A stretch of 64,000 nucleotides of DNA from the NCBI RefSeq assembly GCF_030517065.1, contig NZ_CP103950.1:1116001-1180000 (forward strand), written 5' to 3'. Positions within the stretch are counted from its first letter, which is position 1; the number at the start of each line of letters is the position of its first letter. The position numbers and the translations under genes are program-made. Positions 9,363 to 18,365 of the stretch are shown in pieces. The DNA is from Riemerella columbina. Its GTDB lineage: Bacteria > Bacteroidota > Bacteroidia > Flavobacteriales > Weeksellaceae. A model generated the notes under the pieces. The model did not search any database and was not told where the DNA came from. It saw nothing but the letters and a program-made list of their open reading frames with translations.

Positions 9363-10634
9363 TTGAATACAAACACACCTTTAGCGGAAAAACTGAGACC
9401 CAAAACTTTGGACCAAGTGATAGGGCAGGAGCACCTGACCAACGAGAACGGACCGATAAGAAAAATGATAGAAAACGATACACTGAGCTCTATCATTCTT
9501 TGGGGACCGCCAGGGACAGGGAAGACCACTTTGGCAGAGATTATTTCGGAGAAATCTGGACGGAAGTTTTTTAAGCTCTCGGCGGTTTCCAGCGGCGTTA
9601 AGGAAGTCCGAGAGGTGATTGATGATGCCAAAAAACAGCATTTATTTTCTGGAAAACCGCCTATTTTATTTATTGATGAAATCCATCGGTTTAATAAATC
9701 TCAGCAAGACTCATTGCTCCACGCTGTAGAGAAAGGCTGGATTGTCCTCATCGGTGCAACTACAGAAAATCCGAGCTTTGAGGTGGTGCCAGCCTTGCTA
9801 TCTCGAGCGCAGGTTTATGTCTTAAAATCATTGTCTTATGAGAAGTTGGAAAGCTTGATTGAGGTGGCATTAGAGCGCTTTAACCAAGATGAAAAAAAAG
9901 ACTTTAAGATCATCGATAAAGAAGCGTTTATTCAATATTCAGGGGGCGATGCCAGAAAGCTCATCAACGCGGTAGAATGGGTGCTTAATCAGTATAAAAA
10001 CACTTCTAAAACGGAAATTCTAACCGCCGATGTCTTGCAAGTACTTCAGGAAAATATGGCGATTTATGATAAAAATGGCGAGCAGCATTATGATATTATT
10101 TCGGCGTTTATCAAGTCGATTAGAGGGAGTGATCCAGATGCGGCGGTGTATTGGCTGGGCAGAATGTTGGTCGGTGGTGAGGATGTGAAATTCATCGCGC
10201 GACGCTTGCTTATTTTGGCATCGGAAGATATAGGTTTAGCCAATCCTAATGCTTTAACGATAGCGAACAACTGTTTCCAAGCGGTCAATGTGATTGGGAA
10301 CCCCGAAGCACGGATTATCCTCAGCGAATGTGCCATTTATTTAGCCGTATCGCCGAAGAGCAATTCTGCATATAGAGCCATCAATGAAGCGATGGCGATA
10401 GCAAAAAAAACTTCGCACCTTCCCGTGCCTTTGCATCTTAGAAATGCCCCAACCAAACTGATGAAAAATTTGGATTATGGCAAAGATTACCGCTATGCCC
10501 ACGCCTATGAGGGCAATTTTGTAAAGCAAGAATTTTTACCCGAAGAATTGCGAGGGCAGGTGTTTTATCAAGCGGGGAACAACGCAACAGAACAAAAAAT
10601 AAAAGCCGACCAAGATAAAAAATGGGGTCGGTAA
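9363..10634 (+). CDS. rarA: Replication-associated recombination protein A (RarA/MgsA, AAA+ ATPase)
   Basis: RarA is a clamp-loader-related AAA+ ATPase that acts at stalled forks and single-stranded gaps. The 423-residue protein has the family N-terminus PLAEKLRPKTLDQVIGQEHL, Walker A GPPGTGKTT at 48-56, Walker B LFIDEIHRF near 101-110, the sensor-1 GATTENPSFEV and the C-terminal tetramerisation domain with IKSIRGSDPDAAVYWLGRML. The start is TTG at 9363: a stop lies five codons upstream (9348) and there is no in-frame ATG before the conserved N-terminus. It is followed 21 bases later by the SDR gene. Confidence 0.96.
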   Translation: MNTNTPLAEKLRPKTLDQVIGQEHLTNENGPIRKMIENDTLSSIILWGPPGTGKTTLAEIISEKSGRKFFKLSAVSSGVKEVREVIDDAKKQHLFSGKPPILFIDEIHRFNKSQQDSLLHAVEKGWIVLIGATTENPSFEVVPALLSRAQVYVLKSLSYEKLESLIEVALERFNQDEKKDFKIIDKEAFIQYSGGDARKLINAVEWVLNQYKNTSKTEILTADVLQVLQENMAIYDKNGEQHYDIISAFIKSIRGSDPDAAVYWLGRMLVGGEDVKFIARRLLILASEDIGLANPNALTIANNCFQAVNVIGNPEARIILSECAIYLAVSPKSNSAYRAINEAMAIAKKTSHLPVPLHLRNAPTKLMKNLDYGKDYRYAHAYEGNFVKQEFLPEELRGQVFYQAGNNATEQKIKADQDKKWGR

Positions 10635-10655
10635 TCAATATTAAAAATGAAATAA

Positions 10656-11366
10656 ATGATGGATTTACAAGGAAAAGTAGCCTACATTACAGGAGGCACC
10701 AAAGGCATAGGTTTCGGCATTGCCAAAATATTGCTGTCGGCAGGAATGAAAATCGCGATAAGTGGCAGAAATGAAGCCGATGCCATACAAGCAGCAAAAG
10801 CCCTATCTGATGATGAAAGCAAGGTTTTGGGCTTAGGTTCTAATGTCAAAAATATTCAAGATGAAATAGCGGCGGTAGAAAAGATTAAAGCCCATTTTGG
10901 GCGGTTAGATGTGGTGGTGGCTAATGCTGGCTTAGGGCACTTTAAACCCGTAGATGAGCTGAGCGTGGAGGAGTGGCAAGAGATGATAGACACCAATCTG
11001 AGCGGAGTTTTTTACACCCTCAAAGCCTCGGTGGAGGCGCTTAAACAGTCGCAAGGCTATTTCATCAGTATTTCCAGTTTGGCAGGGATCAATTTTTTTG
11101 AAAAAGGAGCAGGGTATAACGCTTCTAAATTCGGGGTGGTGGGCTTTACCCAAGCCGCAATGTTAGACCTTAGGAAATACAATATTAAAGTCACGACCAT
11201 TATGCCAGGCTCGGTAGCCAGCCATTTTGACCAGCACCAACCTTCCGAAGAAGATCATTGGAAAATACAACCAGAGGACATCGGGCAAGTGGTATTAGAC
11301 CTTCTCAAACTTAACCCAAGGACTTTGCCGAGTAAAATAGAGCTAAGACCTACTTTGCCCAAATAA
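10656..11366 (+). CDS. Short-chain dehydrogenase/reductase family oxidoreductase
   Basis: A 236-residue classical SDR. The NAD(P)-binding TGGTKGIGFGI is at residues 12-22, the NAG motif at 90-92, and the catalytic set is Ser140/141, Tyr154 and Lys158 (YNASK). The sequence lacks features that would name a substrate; 3-oxoacyl-reductase-like sequences look similar, but no fatty-acid synthesis gene is adjacent. The second ATG codon (10659) is an equally possible start. The gene is 21 bases downstream of rarA and could be co-transcribed with it. Confidence 0.9.
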   Translation: MMDLQGKVAYITGGTKGIGFGIAKILLSAGMKIAISGRNEADAIQAAKALSDDESKVLGLGSNVKNIQDEIAAVEKIKAHFGRLDVVVANAGLGHFKPVDELSVEEWQEMIDTNLSGVFYTLKASVEALKQSQGYFISISSLAGINFFEKGAGYNASKFGVVGFTQAAMLDLRKYNIKVTTIMPGSVASHFDQHQPSEEDHWKIQPEDIGQVVLDLLKLNPRTLPSKIELRPTLPK

Positions 11367-11400
11367 AATTATGCGATAAATAAATTTACTTGAAAAAATC

Positions 11401-11432
11401 TTATGCACGCATAATATTTTTTAGTATATTAG
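11401..11432 (+). promoter_or_regulatory. etfBA promoter with MarR-type operator
   Basis: TTATGC-AC-GCATAA at 11401-11414 is an inverted repeat overlapping a possible -33 element (TATG, 11402-11405). A -7-like TATATTAG follows after exactly 19 bases (11425-11432). The 12-base core TATGCACGCATA differs by one base from the palindrome TATGCATGCATA in the marR-fad promoter at 34703-34714, which has the same spacing to its -7 box. This suggests repression by the MarR protein encoded there. Confidence 0.6.
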
Positions 11433-11464
11433 CCACCTATAAAACAATTAAAAATTAGAACGAT

Positions 11465-12211
11465 ATGAAGATATTAGTTTGTATCAGTAGTGTACCAGAT
11501 ACTACTTCTAAAATTAACTTTACCGCAGACCATTCTGCATTTGATAAAAACGGAATCCAGTGGGTCATTAATCCATTAGATGAATTTGCACTCACCAAAG
11601 CTGTAAAATTACAACAATCTGCAGGCGCTAAAGTCACTGTGGTTAATGTGGGAGATGCAGGCACCGAAGCCGTTATTAGAAAGGCTTTAGCCATAGGTGC
11701 TGATGAGGCAATTCGTGTGAATGCTGAGCCTCAGGATAGTTTTTCTGTAGCCCAAGAAATCGCGAATGTGGCTAAAACAGGCGGTTATGATTTAATCCTT
11801 TGTGGTAAAGAATCTATTGATTATAACGGCGGTGCAGTACCAGGAATGGTTGCTCAGTTATTGGAACATTCTTTTGTGAATGCTTGTGTTGGTTTAGAAG
11901 TGAATGGTACCGAAGCTACGGCGGTTAGAGAGATTGACGGCGGTAAAGAAACGGTTGCCGTGTCATTACCTTTGGTGGTTGCAGGTCAGAAAGGCTTGGT
12001 GGATGAAAAAGAACTCATTATCCCTAATATGCGAGGCATTATGTCGGCAAGAACCAAACCTTTAAATGTACAAGAGTCTACAGCAGCAGAGGTAAAAGTG
12101 AAAGCGGTATCTTTTGATAGCGTACCACCAAGAGCGGCGGTTAAACTATTCTCTCCTGATGATTTAGACGGATTGGTGAAAGCCCTCCACGAAGAGGCTA
12201 AAGTGATTTAA
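11465..12211 (+). CDS. etfB: Electron transfer flavoprotein beta subunit
   Basis: Beta subunit of the heterodimeric flavoprotein that takes electrons from acyl-CoA dehydrogenases and passes them to the quinone pool. The 248-residue protein begins MKILVCISSVPDT, and has the AMP-binding region with AIGADEAIRV and LILCGKESIDYNGGAVPGMVAQLL followed by the C-terminal arm with MSARTKPL. It precedes etfA by 36 bases and clearly forms an operon with it. The likely electron donor is the acyl-CoA dehydrogenase at 28759-30531. Confidence 0.96.
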   Translation: MKILVCISSVPDTTSKINFTADHSAFDKNGIQWVINPLDEFALTKAVKLQQSAGAKVTVVNVGDAGTEAVIRKALAIGADEAIRVNAEPQDSFSVAQEIANVAKTGGYDLILCGKESIDYNGGAVPGMVAQLLEHSFVNACVGLEVNGTEATAVREIDGGKETVAVSLPLVVAGQKGLVDEKELIIPNMRGIMSARTKPLNVQESTAAEVKVKAVSFDSVPPRAAVKLFSPDDLDGLVKALHEEAKVI

Positions 12212-12247
12212 TTTTAGTATTTATTTTAACTTTAAACAAACTAAAAA

Positions 12248-13198
12248 ATGGCAATATTCGTATATACAGAAACAATTAACGGAACTTATAAAAAAGCCGC
12301 TTTTGAAGCCGTGTCTTATGCTAAATCCATCGCGGAGGCAGTGGGGGACAGCGTAGTGGCTGTAAGCATTAACCCAACGGATGCCGCAGAAGCGCTTTAC
12401 CAATATGGCGCAGAAAAGGTTATCCACATTAAAGATGAAGGTTTAAAATCATTCAGCGCTAAAGCTTATGCCCAAGCCCTTTCAGAGGTGGTTGATGGTC
12501 AGGTGATCGTATTTCCGCACACCACAGATGCCGCCGCTATAGCGCCTATGTTGGCGGTGATTAAAAACTATGCTTTAATTACCAATGCAGTGGAAAAACC
12601 AACCAGCGTTTCTCCTTTTGAAGTAAAGCGCAAGGCGTTCTCAGGAAAAGCCTTTATGGTAGCAAAAGCGGAGGGAAATGGCGTGATCGTGACCGTATCT
12701 CAAAATGCTTTTGGCGTGAAAGAAAATCCAGTGGCTGGAACAGTTGAGACTCGGGATTTAAGCGTGAGCAATGACGATATCAAAGTGGTTAGCCACGAGC
12801 AATCTTCAGGAAAATTAGACCTCAAAGAAGCAGAAATTGTGGTTTCGGCAGGTAGAGGGATGAAAGGACCTGAAAATTGGGGGATGATAGAAGACTTGGC
12901 ACAAGTGCTTGGCGCTGCTACGGCGTGTTCTAAGCCTGTGTCAGACATCGGTTGGAGACCACACTCTGAGCATGTGGGGCAAACTGGAAAAGCCATTGCG
13001 CCTAACCTTTATATAGCAGTAGGAATTTCAGGGGCAATCCAACATTTGGCAGGGGTTAACTCTTCAAAAACCATTGTGGTCATCAATAATGATCCAGAGG
13101 CACCGTTCTTTAAATCAGCGGATTATGGTGTGGTGGGAGATGCCTTCCAGATTGTACCAGCCTTAACAGAGAAAATAAAAGCGCTCAAAGGCGTATAA
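12248..13198 (+). CDS. etfA: Electron transfer flavoprotein alpha subunit
   Basis: FAD-carrying alpha subunit of ETF, 316 residues. The N-terminal domain has [16 protein letters not shown]. The C-terminal FAD domain is intact: [39 protein letters not shown], the [16 protein letters not shown] motif and [21 protein letters not shown]. These are the residues that bind FAD in the family. It is second in the etfBA operon and is followed by a terminator. Confidence 0.97.
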   Translation: MAIFVYTETINGTYKKAAFEAVSYAKSIAEAVGDSVVAVSINPTDAAEALYQYGAEKVIHIKDEGLKSFSAKAYAQALSEVVDGQVIVFPHTTDAAAIAPMLAVIKNYALITNAVEKPTSVSPFEVKRKAFSGKAFMVAKAEGNGVIVTVSQNAFGVKENPVAGTVETRDLSVSNDDIKVVSHEQSSGKLDLKEAEIVVSAGRGMKGPENWGMIEDLAQVLGAATACSKPVSDIGWRPHSEHVGQTGKAIAPNLYIAVGISGAIQHLAGVNSSKTIVVINNDPEAPFFKSADYGVVGDAFQIVPALTEKIKALKGV

Positions 13199-13219
13199 TA
13201 TAAATCATATTTTTGAATA

Positions 13220-13257
13220 AAAACACTATCAGCCTCAATGTAGATAGTGTTTTTTTT
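13220..13257 (+). terminator. Terminator of etfBA
   Basis: AAACACTATC / GATAGTGTTT stem of 10 bp, 12-base loop, then a T-run. Confidence 0.85.
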
Positions 13258-13258
13258 A

Positions 13259-13266
13259 TATATTTG
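13259..13266 (+). promoter_or_regulatory. -7 promoter element of the bifunctional nuclease gene
   Basis: TATATTTG, full match, begins directly after the T-run of the etfBA terminator. Its G at 13266 is five bases before the ATG at 13272, so the transcript would be leaderless or nearly so. Confidence 0.55.
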
Positions 13267-13271
13267 TGCTT

Positions 13272-13859
13272 ATGAATTACAAAAAGTTAATCATAAGAGG
13301 AATATCGCCCAGCCAAACGCAGACGGGGGCTTATGCTTTGCTGTTAGAAGAGGAAGATAGCGGGATTAAATTGCCCATTGTGATAGACTATTATGGCGCA
13401 CAGGCGATTTCTTTAGGTTTGGAGAGAGAGGCTATCAAACAGCCTTCCAGACCGCTCACCCACGATTTGTTTAGCCAGTTTATCGATGCCGCACATTACT
13501 ATTTTGAATATGTGGTAATCTACAAAATTATTGATGGCGTGTTCTTCTCCAATATTCATTTAAAAAGCAAAGAAACCCACGAAACGGTGATTTTAGATGC
13601 ACGCACTTCGGATGCGGTAGCCTTGGCGGTGCGCTATGATGCTGATATTTTTTCAACTGTAGAGGTGCTGGAGGAAGCGGGAATTTTACTGGAAATTCAT
13701 CAAGTGAATACCGAGGAAGAGATGTTGGAACTACTGATGGAGGAAGAATCTTTGGAGGAACTCCAGCTGAGGTTAGAAGAAGCCGTGAAAAATGAAGATT
13801 TTGATTTAGCGGTAGAATTACAAGATAAAATTAAGAAAAAACAAAAGAAAATAGACTAA
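13272..13859 (+). CDS. Bifunctional nuclease family protein (DUF151)
   Basis: A 195-residue protein. The N-terminal DUF151 domain includes a GAYALLLEEEDSGIKLPIVIDYYGAQAI segment and the conserved LDARTSDAVALAVRYDADIF motif. The C-terminal part is acidic and ends in an UVR/UvrB-like helical hairpin (EEAVKNEDFDLAVELQDKIKKKQ). DUF151 proteins related to plant and bacterial 'bifunctional nucleases' have reported DNase/RNase activity, but the role in Bacteroidota is not established. ATG 13272 is chosen over the in-frame GTG at 13266, because that GTG overlaps the -7 box. Confidence 0.88.
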   Translation: MNYKKLIIRGISPSQTQTGAYALLLEEEDSGIKLPIVIDYYGAQAISLGLEREAIKQPSRPLTHDLFSQFIDAAHYYFEYVVIYKIIDGVFFSNIHLKSKETHETVILDARTSDAVALAVRYDADIFSTVEVLEEAGILLEIHQVNTEEEMLELLMEEESLEELQLRLEEAVKNEDFDLAVELQDKIKKKQKKID

Positions 13860-13870
13860 TATTATTGAAA

Positions 13871-15250
13871 ATGGATATAAAATTACGACTCACCATCCTC
13901 AATTTTTTACAATATTTTGTTTGGGGCGCTTGGTTGATTACAATGGCGAATTTTTGGTTCGGAACGAAACATTGGGATAGCACGCAGTTTGGTGCGGTAT
14001 TTGGCACTATGGGGATTGCCTCTATTTTTATGCCTACGCTGGCAGGGATCGTGGCAGACCGCTGGATAAACGCCGAAAAACTCTATGGCGTGTTACAAAT
14101 TGCCTATGCGGTTACTTTGTTTTACCTGCCTCATGCAGAATCGCCGACGGTATTTTTCTGGCTGATGCTTTTAGCAATGGTGTTCTATATGCCAACCATT
14201 GCGCTTTCTAACTCGGTTAACTATCACATTCTCAATGATAAAGGTTATGATGTGGTCAAGGTTTTCCCAAGTCTTAGAGTTTGGGGGACCATAGGTTTCA
14301 TCGTAGCGATGTGGATTACCAACCTTACGGGCAACAAAGCGACGGAGGGTCAATTTTATATCGCTGGTGCAGTAGCGGTCGTTTTGGGGCTTTATGCATT
14401 TACGCTACCTGCCTCGCCACCTCAAAAGTTGATTGATAAATCCGCTTCTTTGGCAGAGCAATTGGGACTTAACGCCTTTAAATTGTTTGGACATTATAAG
14501 ATGGCGCTGTTTTTTATGTTTTCAATGTTGTTGGGCGCCGCACTCCAATTAACCAATGCCTATGGCGATGTTTATTTGAGTGAATTTGCGTTTTATCCTA
14601 AATACGCGAAATCTATATTTGTGGAGAAATCAACCATTATTATGTCCATTTCGCAAATTTCGGAAACGCTTTTTATCTTGGCTATTCCATTTTTCCTTAG
14701 AAAATTTGGAATTAAAAAAGTGATGCTGATGAGTATGTTGGCGTGGGTGCTTCGTTTTGGATTGTTTGCGTATGGGAACCCAGGTCCAGGCATTTGGATG
14801 ATTATCCTCTCTTGTATTGTTTACGGTATGGCGTTTGATTTCTTCAATATTTCGGGGTCTTTGTTTGTGGAGACCACCACGGATAAGAAGATTCGCTCCT
14901 CGGCGCAAGGGCTTTTTATGATGATGACCAACGGCTTTGGCGCAATTATCGGTAGTTATACCGCTGGTTGGATTATTGATAGTTTTTTTACCAAGAAATA
15001 CGATACCGCGGCAGCTTTGGCGCAACATTTAGAAACCACGCCACAAGATGCTTCATTTATTGAAATATTAAAAAATGAATTTCATACGAGTATTTTGCCT
15101 GATGGCCGCCTTTCTGCCCTTGTGGAGGTTAAAGATTGGCATCACATTTGGCTTACTTTTGCTCTGTATGCCTTGGTGGTAGCGGTGCTTTTTGCAGTGA
15201 TGTTTAAGCACAAACACCATCCAAAAGATGTCGCAGATTTTAAACATTAA
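13871..15250 (+). CDS. Nucleoside:H+ symporter family MFS transporter
   Basis: A 459-residue inner-membrane protein with about 12 hydrophobic segments. The opening LRLTILNFLQYFVWGAWLITMANFW, an early FGTMGIASIFMPTLAGIVADRW segment and the later SLRVWGTIGFIVAMW segment are typical of the NupG/XapB-type nucleoside symporter family. A large loop of about 40 residues separates the last two helices. The preceding in-frame TTG at 13865 is less likely as a start than ATG 13871. It lies 11 bases after the bifunctional nuclease gene and probably shares its transcript. Nucleoside uptake fits the nearby purine genes. The exact substrate is not determined by the sequence. Confidence 0.88.
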   Translation: MDIKLRLTILNFLQYFVWGAWLITMANFWFGTKHWDSTQFGAVFGTMGIASIFMPTLAGIVADRWINAEKLYGVLQIAYAVTLFYLPHAESPTVFFWLMLLAMVFYMPTIALSNSVNYHILNDKGYDVVKVFPSLRVWGTIGFIVAMWITNLTGNKATEGQFYIAGAVAVVLGLYAFTLPASPPQKLIDKSASLAEQLGLNAFKLFGHYKMALFFMFSMLLGAALQLTNAYGDVYLSEFAFYPKYAKSIFVEKSTIIMSISQISETLFILAIPFFLRKFGIKKVMLMSMLAWVLRFGLFAYGNPGPGIWMIILSCIVYGMAFDFFNISGSLFVETTTDKKIRSSAQGLFMMMTNGFGAIIGSYTAGWIIDSFFTKKYDTAAALAQHLETTPQDASFIEILKNEFHTSILPDGRLSALVEVKDWHHIWLTFALYALVVAVLFAVMFKHKHHPKDVADFKH

Positions 15251-15258
15251 AACCCAAT

Positions 15259-15290
15259 AAAGCTGTCCTTACATTAGGGCAGCTTTTTTA
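15259..15290 (+). terminator. Terminator after the nucleoside symporter gene
   Basis: AAAGCTGTCC / GGGCAGCTTT stem followed by a T-run. Confidence 0.8.
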
Positions 15291-15383
15291 TTTAAAAGCA
15301 CGATAAAAATTTTAGGATTATACCGAGAGATGACCACCGAAAAAACTTTATAAAAAATAATTTCAAGTTTAAAATCTAATTTG

Positions 15384-15391
15384 TATTTTTG
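15384..15391 (+). promoter_or_regulatory. -7 promoter element of purD
   Basis: TATTTTTG, full consensus match, with a weak -33 (TTTC at 15361-15364) 19 bases upstream; leader of about 43 bases. No purine riboswitch structure was seen in it. Confidence 0.55.
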
Positions 15392-15438
15392 TCCAATACA
15401 TCTTTTTCATATATTAAAAATAGAAAATAAGCAACATA

Positions 15439-16677
15439 ATGAGAATACTAATTGTAGGAAACGGAGGTAGAGAGTCTGCCTTAGCCATCAAACTGAAAGA
15501 AGACCACCGCATAACAGAAATGTATTTTGCAAAAGGCAATGCTACCACCCAAACGATGGGGAAAACTTGCCACGAAACCGATATTGTTTCATTGAGAAAC
15601 TTTGCGATTAAAGAGAAAATAGATCTTACCATTGTGGGGCCAGAAGCGCCATTGGTAGACGGTTTGGTAGATGAGTTTAGAAAACACGATTTAAAAGTGT
15701 TCGGTCCTAACCAAAAAGCGGCATCTTTGGAAGGCAGCAAGGCATTCTCTAAGAAGTTTATGCAAACTTATAATGTGAAAACCGCTGAAGCTCAGATATT
15801 TGACTCTTATGAAAATGCCAAAGCTTATTTACAAGATCGCAATTATCCAGTGGTGATTAAAGCCAGCGGATTGGCAGGCGGCAAAGGCGTTATCATTTGC
15901 GAAGACCAAGAGGAAGCGGAAGCGGTAATCTATGATTTTATGATCAGACAAATCTATGGAGATGCTGGTATTCGCGTGATTATTGAGGAATATTTGAAAG
16001 GTTTTGAAGCTTCTATCATTGCGTTTTCTAATGGAAAAACTTTGTTCCCGTGTATTCCTGTTAAAGATTATAAAAAAGTAGGTAATGGAGATACAGGCGC
16101 TAATACTGGCGGAATGGGGAGCGTAGCACCGAGCCCAGAATTTACAGAAGCCCATATGGAAGACTTCAAAATCAATGTGTTAGAACCTACAATGGCGGGG
16201 CTCAAAGCGGAAAATTTAGAATTCCAAGGCTTTATTTTCTTCGGATTGATGGTAACGGCAGAGGGCTGTTATTGTTTGGAATACAATATGAGATTGGGCG
16301 ATCCAGAAACGCAGGTGATTATGCCATTATTAGAAAATAACCTCTGCGATTTAATTGAAGATTGCTTAGAAGGCAAGAATATAGAGCTTCAATTTAAAGA
16401 TGAAAAAGCAGTATGTTTGGTGATGTGTTCTGGCGGTTATCCAAGAAATATTGAAACAGGCTTTGAAATCACAGGCTTAGATAAAGTCACCCATAGCCAA
16501 ATTCTCTTTGCTGGCGCTACCAGACAAGGGGACAGAATTGTAACCAATGGTGGGCGTGTGCTTAATTTAGTCGCTACGGCACCTACTTATGAGGAAGCGA
16601 GAGAAAGCGTATATGCAGATGCCTTACCTGTAAAATTTGATTACGCATTTTATAGAGAAGACATCGCGAAATTTTAA
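15439..16677 (+). CDS. purD: Phosphoribosylamine--glycine ligase (GAR synthetase)
   Basis: Second step of purine synthesis: joins glycine to phosphoribosylamine using ATP. At 412 residues it is a complete monofunctional ATP-grasp enzyme. The N-terminus is MRILIVGNGGRESALAIKL; the ligase part has VVIKASGLAGGKGVII, VIIEEYLKGFEASI, GDTGANTGGMGSVAPSP and YNMRLGDPETQ, all PurD-specific. It stands alone on its transcript, separated by terminators from its neighbours, while purB/L/C/F lie about 5 kb downstream. Confidence 0.98.
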   Translation: MRILIVGNGGRESALAIKLKEDHRITEMYFAKGNATTQTMGKTCHETDIVSLRNFAIKEKIDLTIVGPEAPLVDGLVDEFRKHDLKVFGPNQKAASLEGSKAFSKKFMQTYNVKTAEAQIFDSYENAKAYLQDRNYPVVIKASGLAGGKGVIICEDQEEAEAVIYDFMIRQIYGDAGIRVIIEEYLKGFEASIIAFSNGKTLFPCIPVKDYKKVGNGDTGANTGGMGSVAPSPEFTEAHMEDFKINVLEPTMAGLKAENLEFQGFIFFGLMVTAEGCYCLEYNMRLGDPETQVIMPLLENNLCDLIEDCLEGKNIELQFKDEKAVCLVMCSGGYPRNIETGFEITGLDKVTHSQILFAGATRQGDRIVTNGGRVLNLVATAPTYEEARESVYADALPVKFDYAFYREDIAKF

Positions 16678-16692
16678 TTAACAAAATATCAG

Positions 16693-16746
16693 CAATTAGG
16701 AAGTAGAAATGAGAATTTACAATTTCTTATTCCTAATTGTTTTTTA
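16693..16746 (+). terminator. Terminator after purD
   Basis: CAATTAGGAA / TTCCTAATTG stem, extended inward with AAAT/ATTT pairing, followed by six T. Confidence 0.8.
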
Positions 16747-16776
16747 TCATCTATACATCAATAATAAGCTTTTTTT

Positions 16777-18306
16777 ATGCAAAACGGAATTATCATATTA
16801 GATTTTGGTTCACAGTACAACCAACTCATTGGGCGGCGTATCCGAGAAATGGGCGTTTACACCGAAATTTTACCCTACAATACGCCTTTGGAAACCATTT
16901 TAGCCAAAAAACCTAAGGGGATTATCCTTTCAGGAGGACCGAGTTCCGTTAATGCCGAAGAAGCGCATTTGGTGGATAAAGTCCTGTTCGAACAGTCCAT
17001 TCCTGTGTTTGGGATTTGCTACGGAATGCAGCTCACCACGCATCTTTTGGGCGGTAAAGTAAAAAAAGGCGAAAAAGGCGAGTACGGAAAAGCGGAATTA
17101 GAAATTCAGCAATCGTCTCGTTTATTTGATGGCGTTGCTGAAAAATCAACGGTTTGGATGAGTCATTTTGATGAGGTGGAAACCGTGCCAGAGGGCTTTG
17201 TTGTCAATGCAAAAACCGATGTGATTTCCGCCATTTCTAACGAGGATAAAGCCATTTATTGCGTTCAGTTTCACCCCGAAGTATCTCATACAGAGGAGGG
17301 GACGAAGATGTTAGAAAATTTTGTTTTTAACATTTGTAAAGCGGAAAAAAACTGGAAATTAACCAATTATATAGACCGCACCATTGCAGATATTAAGGCT
17401 AAGGTGGGTGATCAAAAGGTGATTTTAGGGCTTTCTGGCGGTGTGGATTCTTCCGTGGCTGCGGTGCTTATCCATAAGGCGATCGGCGATCAGCTGACTT
17501 GCATTTTTGTGGATACAGGCTTGCTCAGAAAAGATGAAGCTCAAAAGGTAATGGAGAATTATGGTTCTCATTTTAACCTCAATATCAAGCTGATAGATGC
17601 TTCGGAAAGGTTTTTATCAAAGTTAAAAGGCGTTTCTGATCCAGAGGAAAAACGAAAAATTATCGGCAATGAATTTGTGGCGGTGTTTGATGAAGAGTCG
17701 CATAAAATAGAAGGCGCGAAATTCTTGGCGCAAGGCACCATTTATCCTGATGTGATAGAGTCTCAGTCAGTTAACGGACCTTCGGCGGTGATAAAATCCC
17801 ACCATAATGTGGGAGGTTTGCCAGAAGAAATGGCGTTTGAGTTGTTGGAGCCACTTCGGGAACTCTTTAAAGATGAGGTGCGAAAAGTGGGCGAGGAGTT
17901 AGGCATTCCGCACCATTTGGTGTACCGTCATCCTTTCCCTGGTCCAGGTTTGGGCATTCGGGTTTTAGGCGAAGTAGATGCCGAAAAAGTACGAATTCTA
18001 CAAGATGCCGATGATATTTTTATTGAAGAACTTTATAAAAATGACCTTTACGAAAAGGTTTCGCAGGCGTTTGTGGTGTTACTTCCTGTAAAATCTGTGG
18101 GCGTAATGGGCGATGAGCGGACTTATGAATATACCGCTGTGATGCGCTCTGCCAACACGATAGATTTTATGACGGCGACTTTTAGCCATTTCCCTTGGGC
18201 ATTTTTAGAAAAGGTGTCCAATAGAATTATCAATGAGGTGCAAGGCATCAACCGCGTGGCTTACGATATTTCCAGTAAACCGCCCGCTACTATTGAGTGG
18301 GAATAA
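16777..18306 (+). CDS. guaA: GMP synthase (glutamine-hydrolysing)
   Basis: Converts XMP to GMP with ATP and glutamine. The 509-residue product has both domains. The N-terminal glutaminase has GICYGMQL (nucleophile cysteine) and the His-Glu pair in VQFHPEVSHTEEG. The ATP pyrophosphatase domain has the P-loop LSGGVDSSVAAVLI, and the C-terminal dimerisation part contains RHPFPGPGLGIRVLGEV and ends in KPPATIEWE, the standard GuaA end. It is the guanylate branch enzyme of the purine set in this window. Confidence 0.98.
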   Translation: MQNGIIILDFGSQYNQLIGRRIREMGVYTEILPYNTPLETILAKKPKGIILSGGPSSVNAEEAHLVDKVLFEQSIPVFGICYGMQLTTHLLGGKVKKGEKGEYGKAELEIQQSSRLFDGVAEKSTVWMSHFDEVETVPEGFVVNAKTDVISAISNEDKAIYCVQFHPEVSHTEEGTKMLENFVFNICKAEKNWKLTNYIDRTIADIKAKVGDQKVILGLSGGVDSSVAAVLIHKAIGDQLTCIFVDTGLLRKDEAQKVMENYGSHFNLNIKLIDASERFLSKLKGVSDPEEKRKIIGNEFVAVFDEESHKIEGAKFLAQGTIYPDVIESQSVNGPSAVIKSHHNVGGLPEEMAFELLEPLRELFKDEVRKVGEELGIPHHLVYRHPFPGPGLGIRVLGEVDAEKVRILQDADDIFIEELYKNDLYEKVSQAFVVLLPVKSVGVMGDERTYEYTAVMRSANTIDFMTATFSHFPWAFLEKVSNRIINEVQGINRVAYDISSKPPATIEWE

Positions 18307-18365
18307 TTTACCTCAATAATCAATTTATTAAAAAATTAACTGTTAAAAAAAGAAATATATAATTT

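Noticed and set aside
15391-15438. Purine riboswitch in the purD leader
   Set aside because: The leader is only about 43 bases and has no three-way-junction or conserved pairing.
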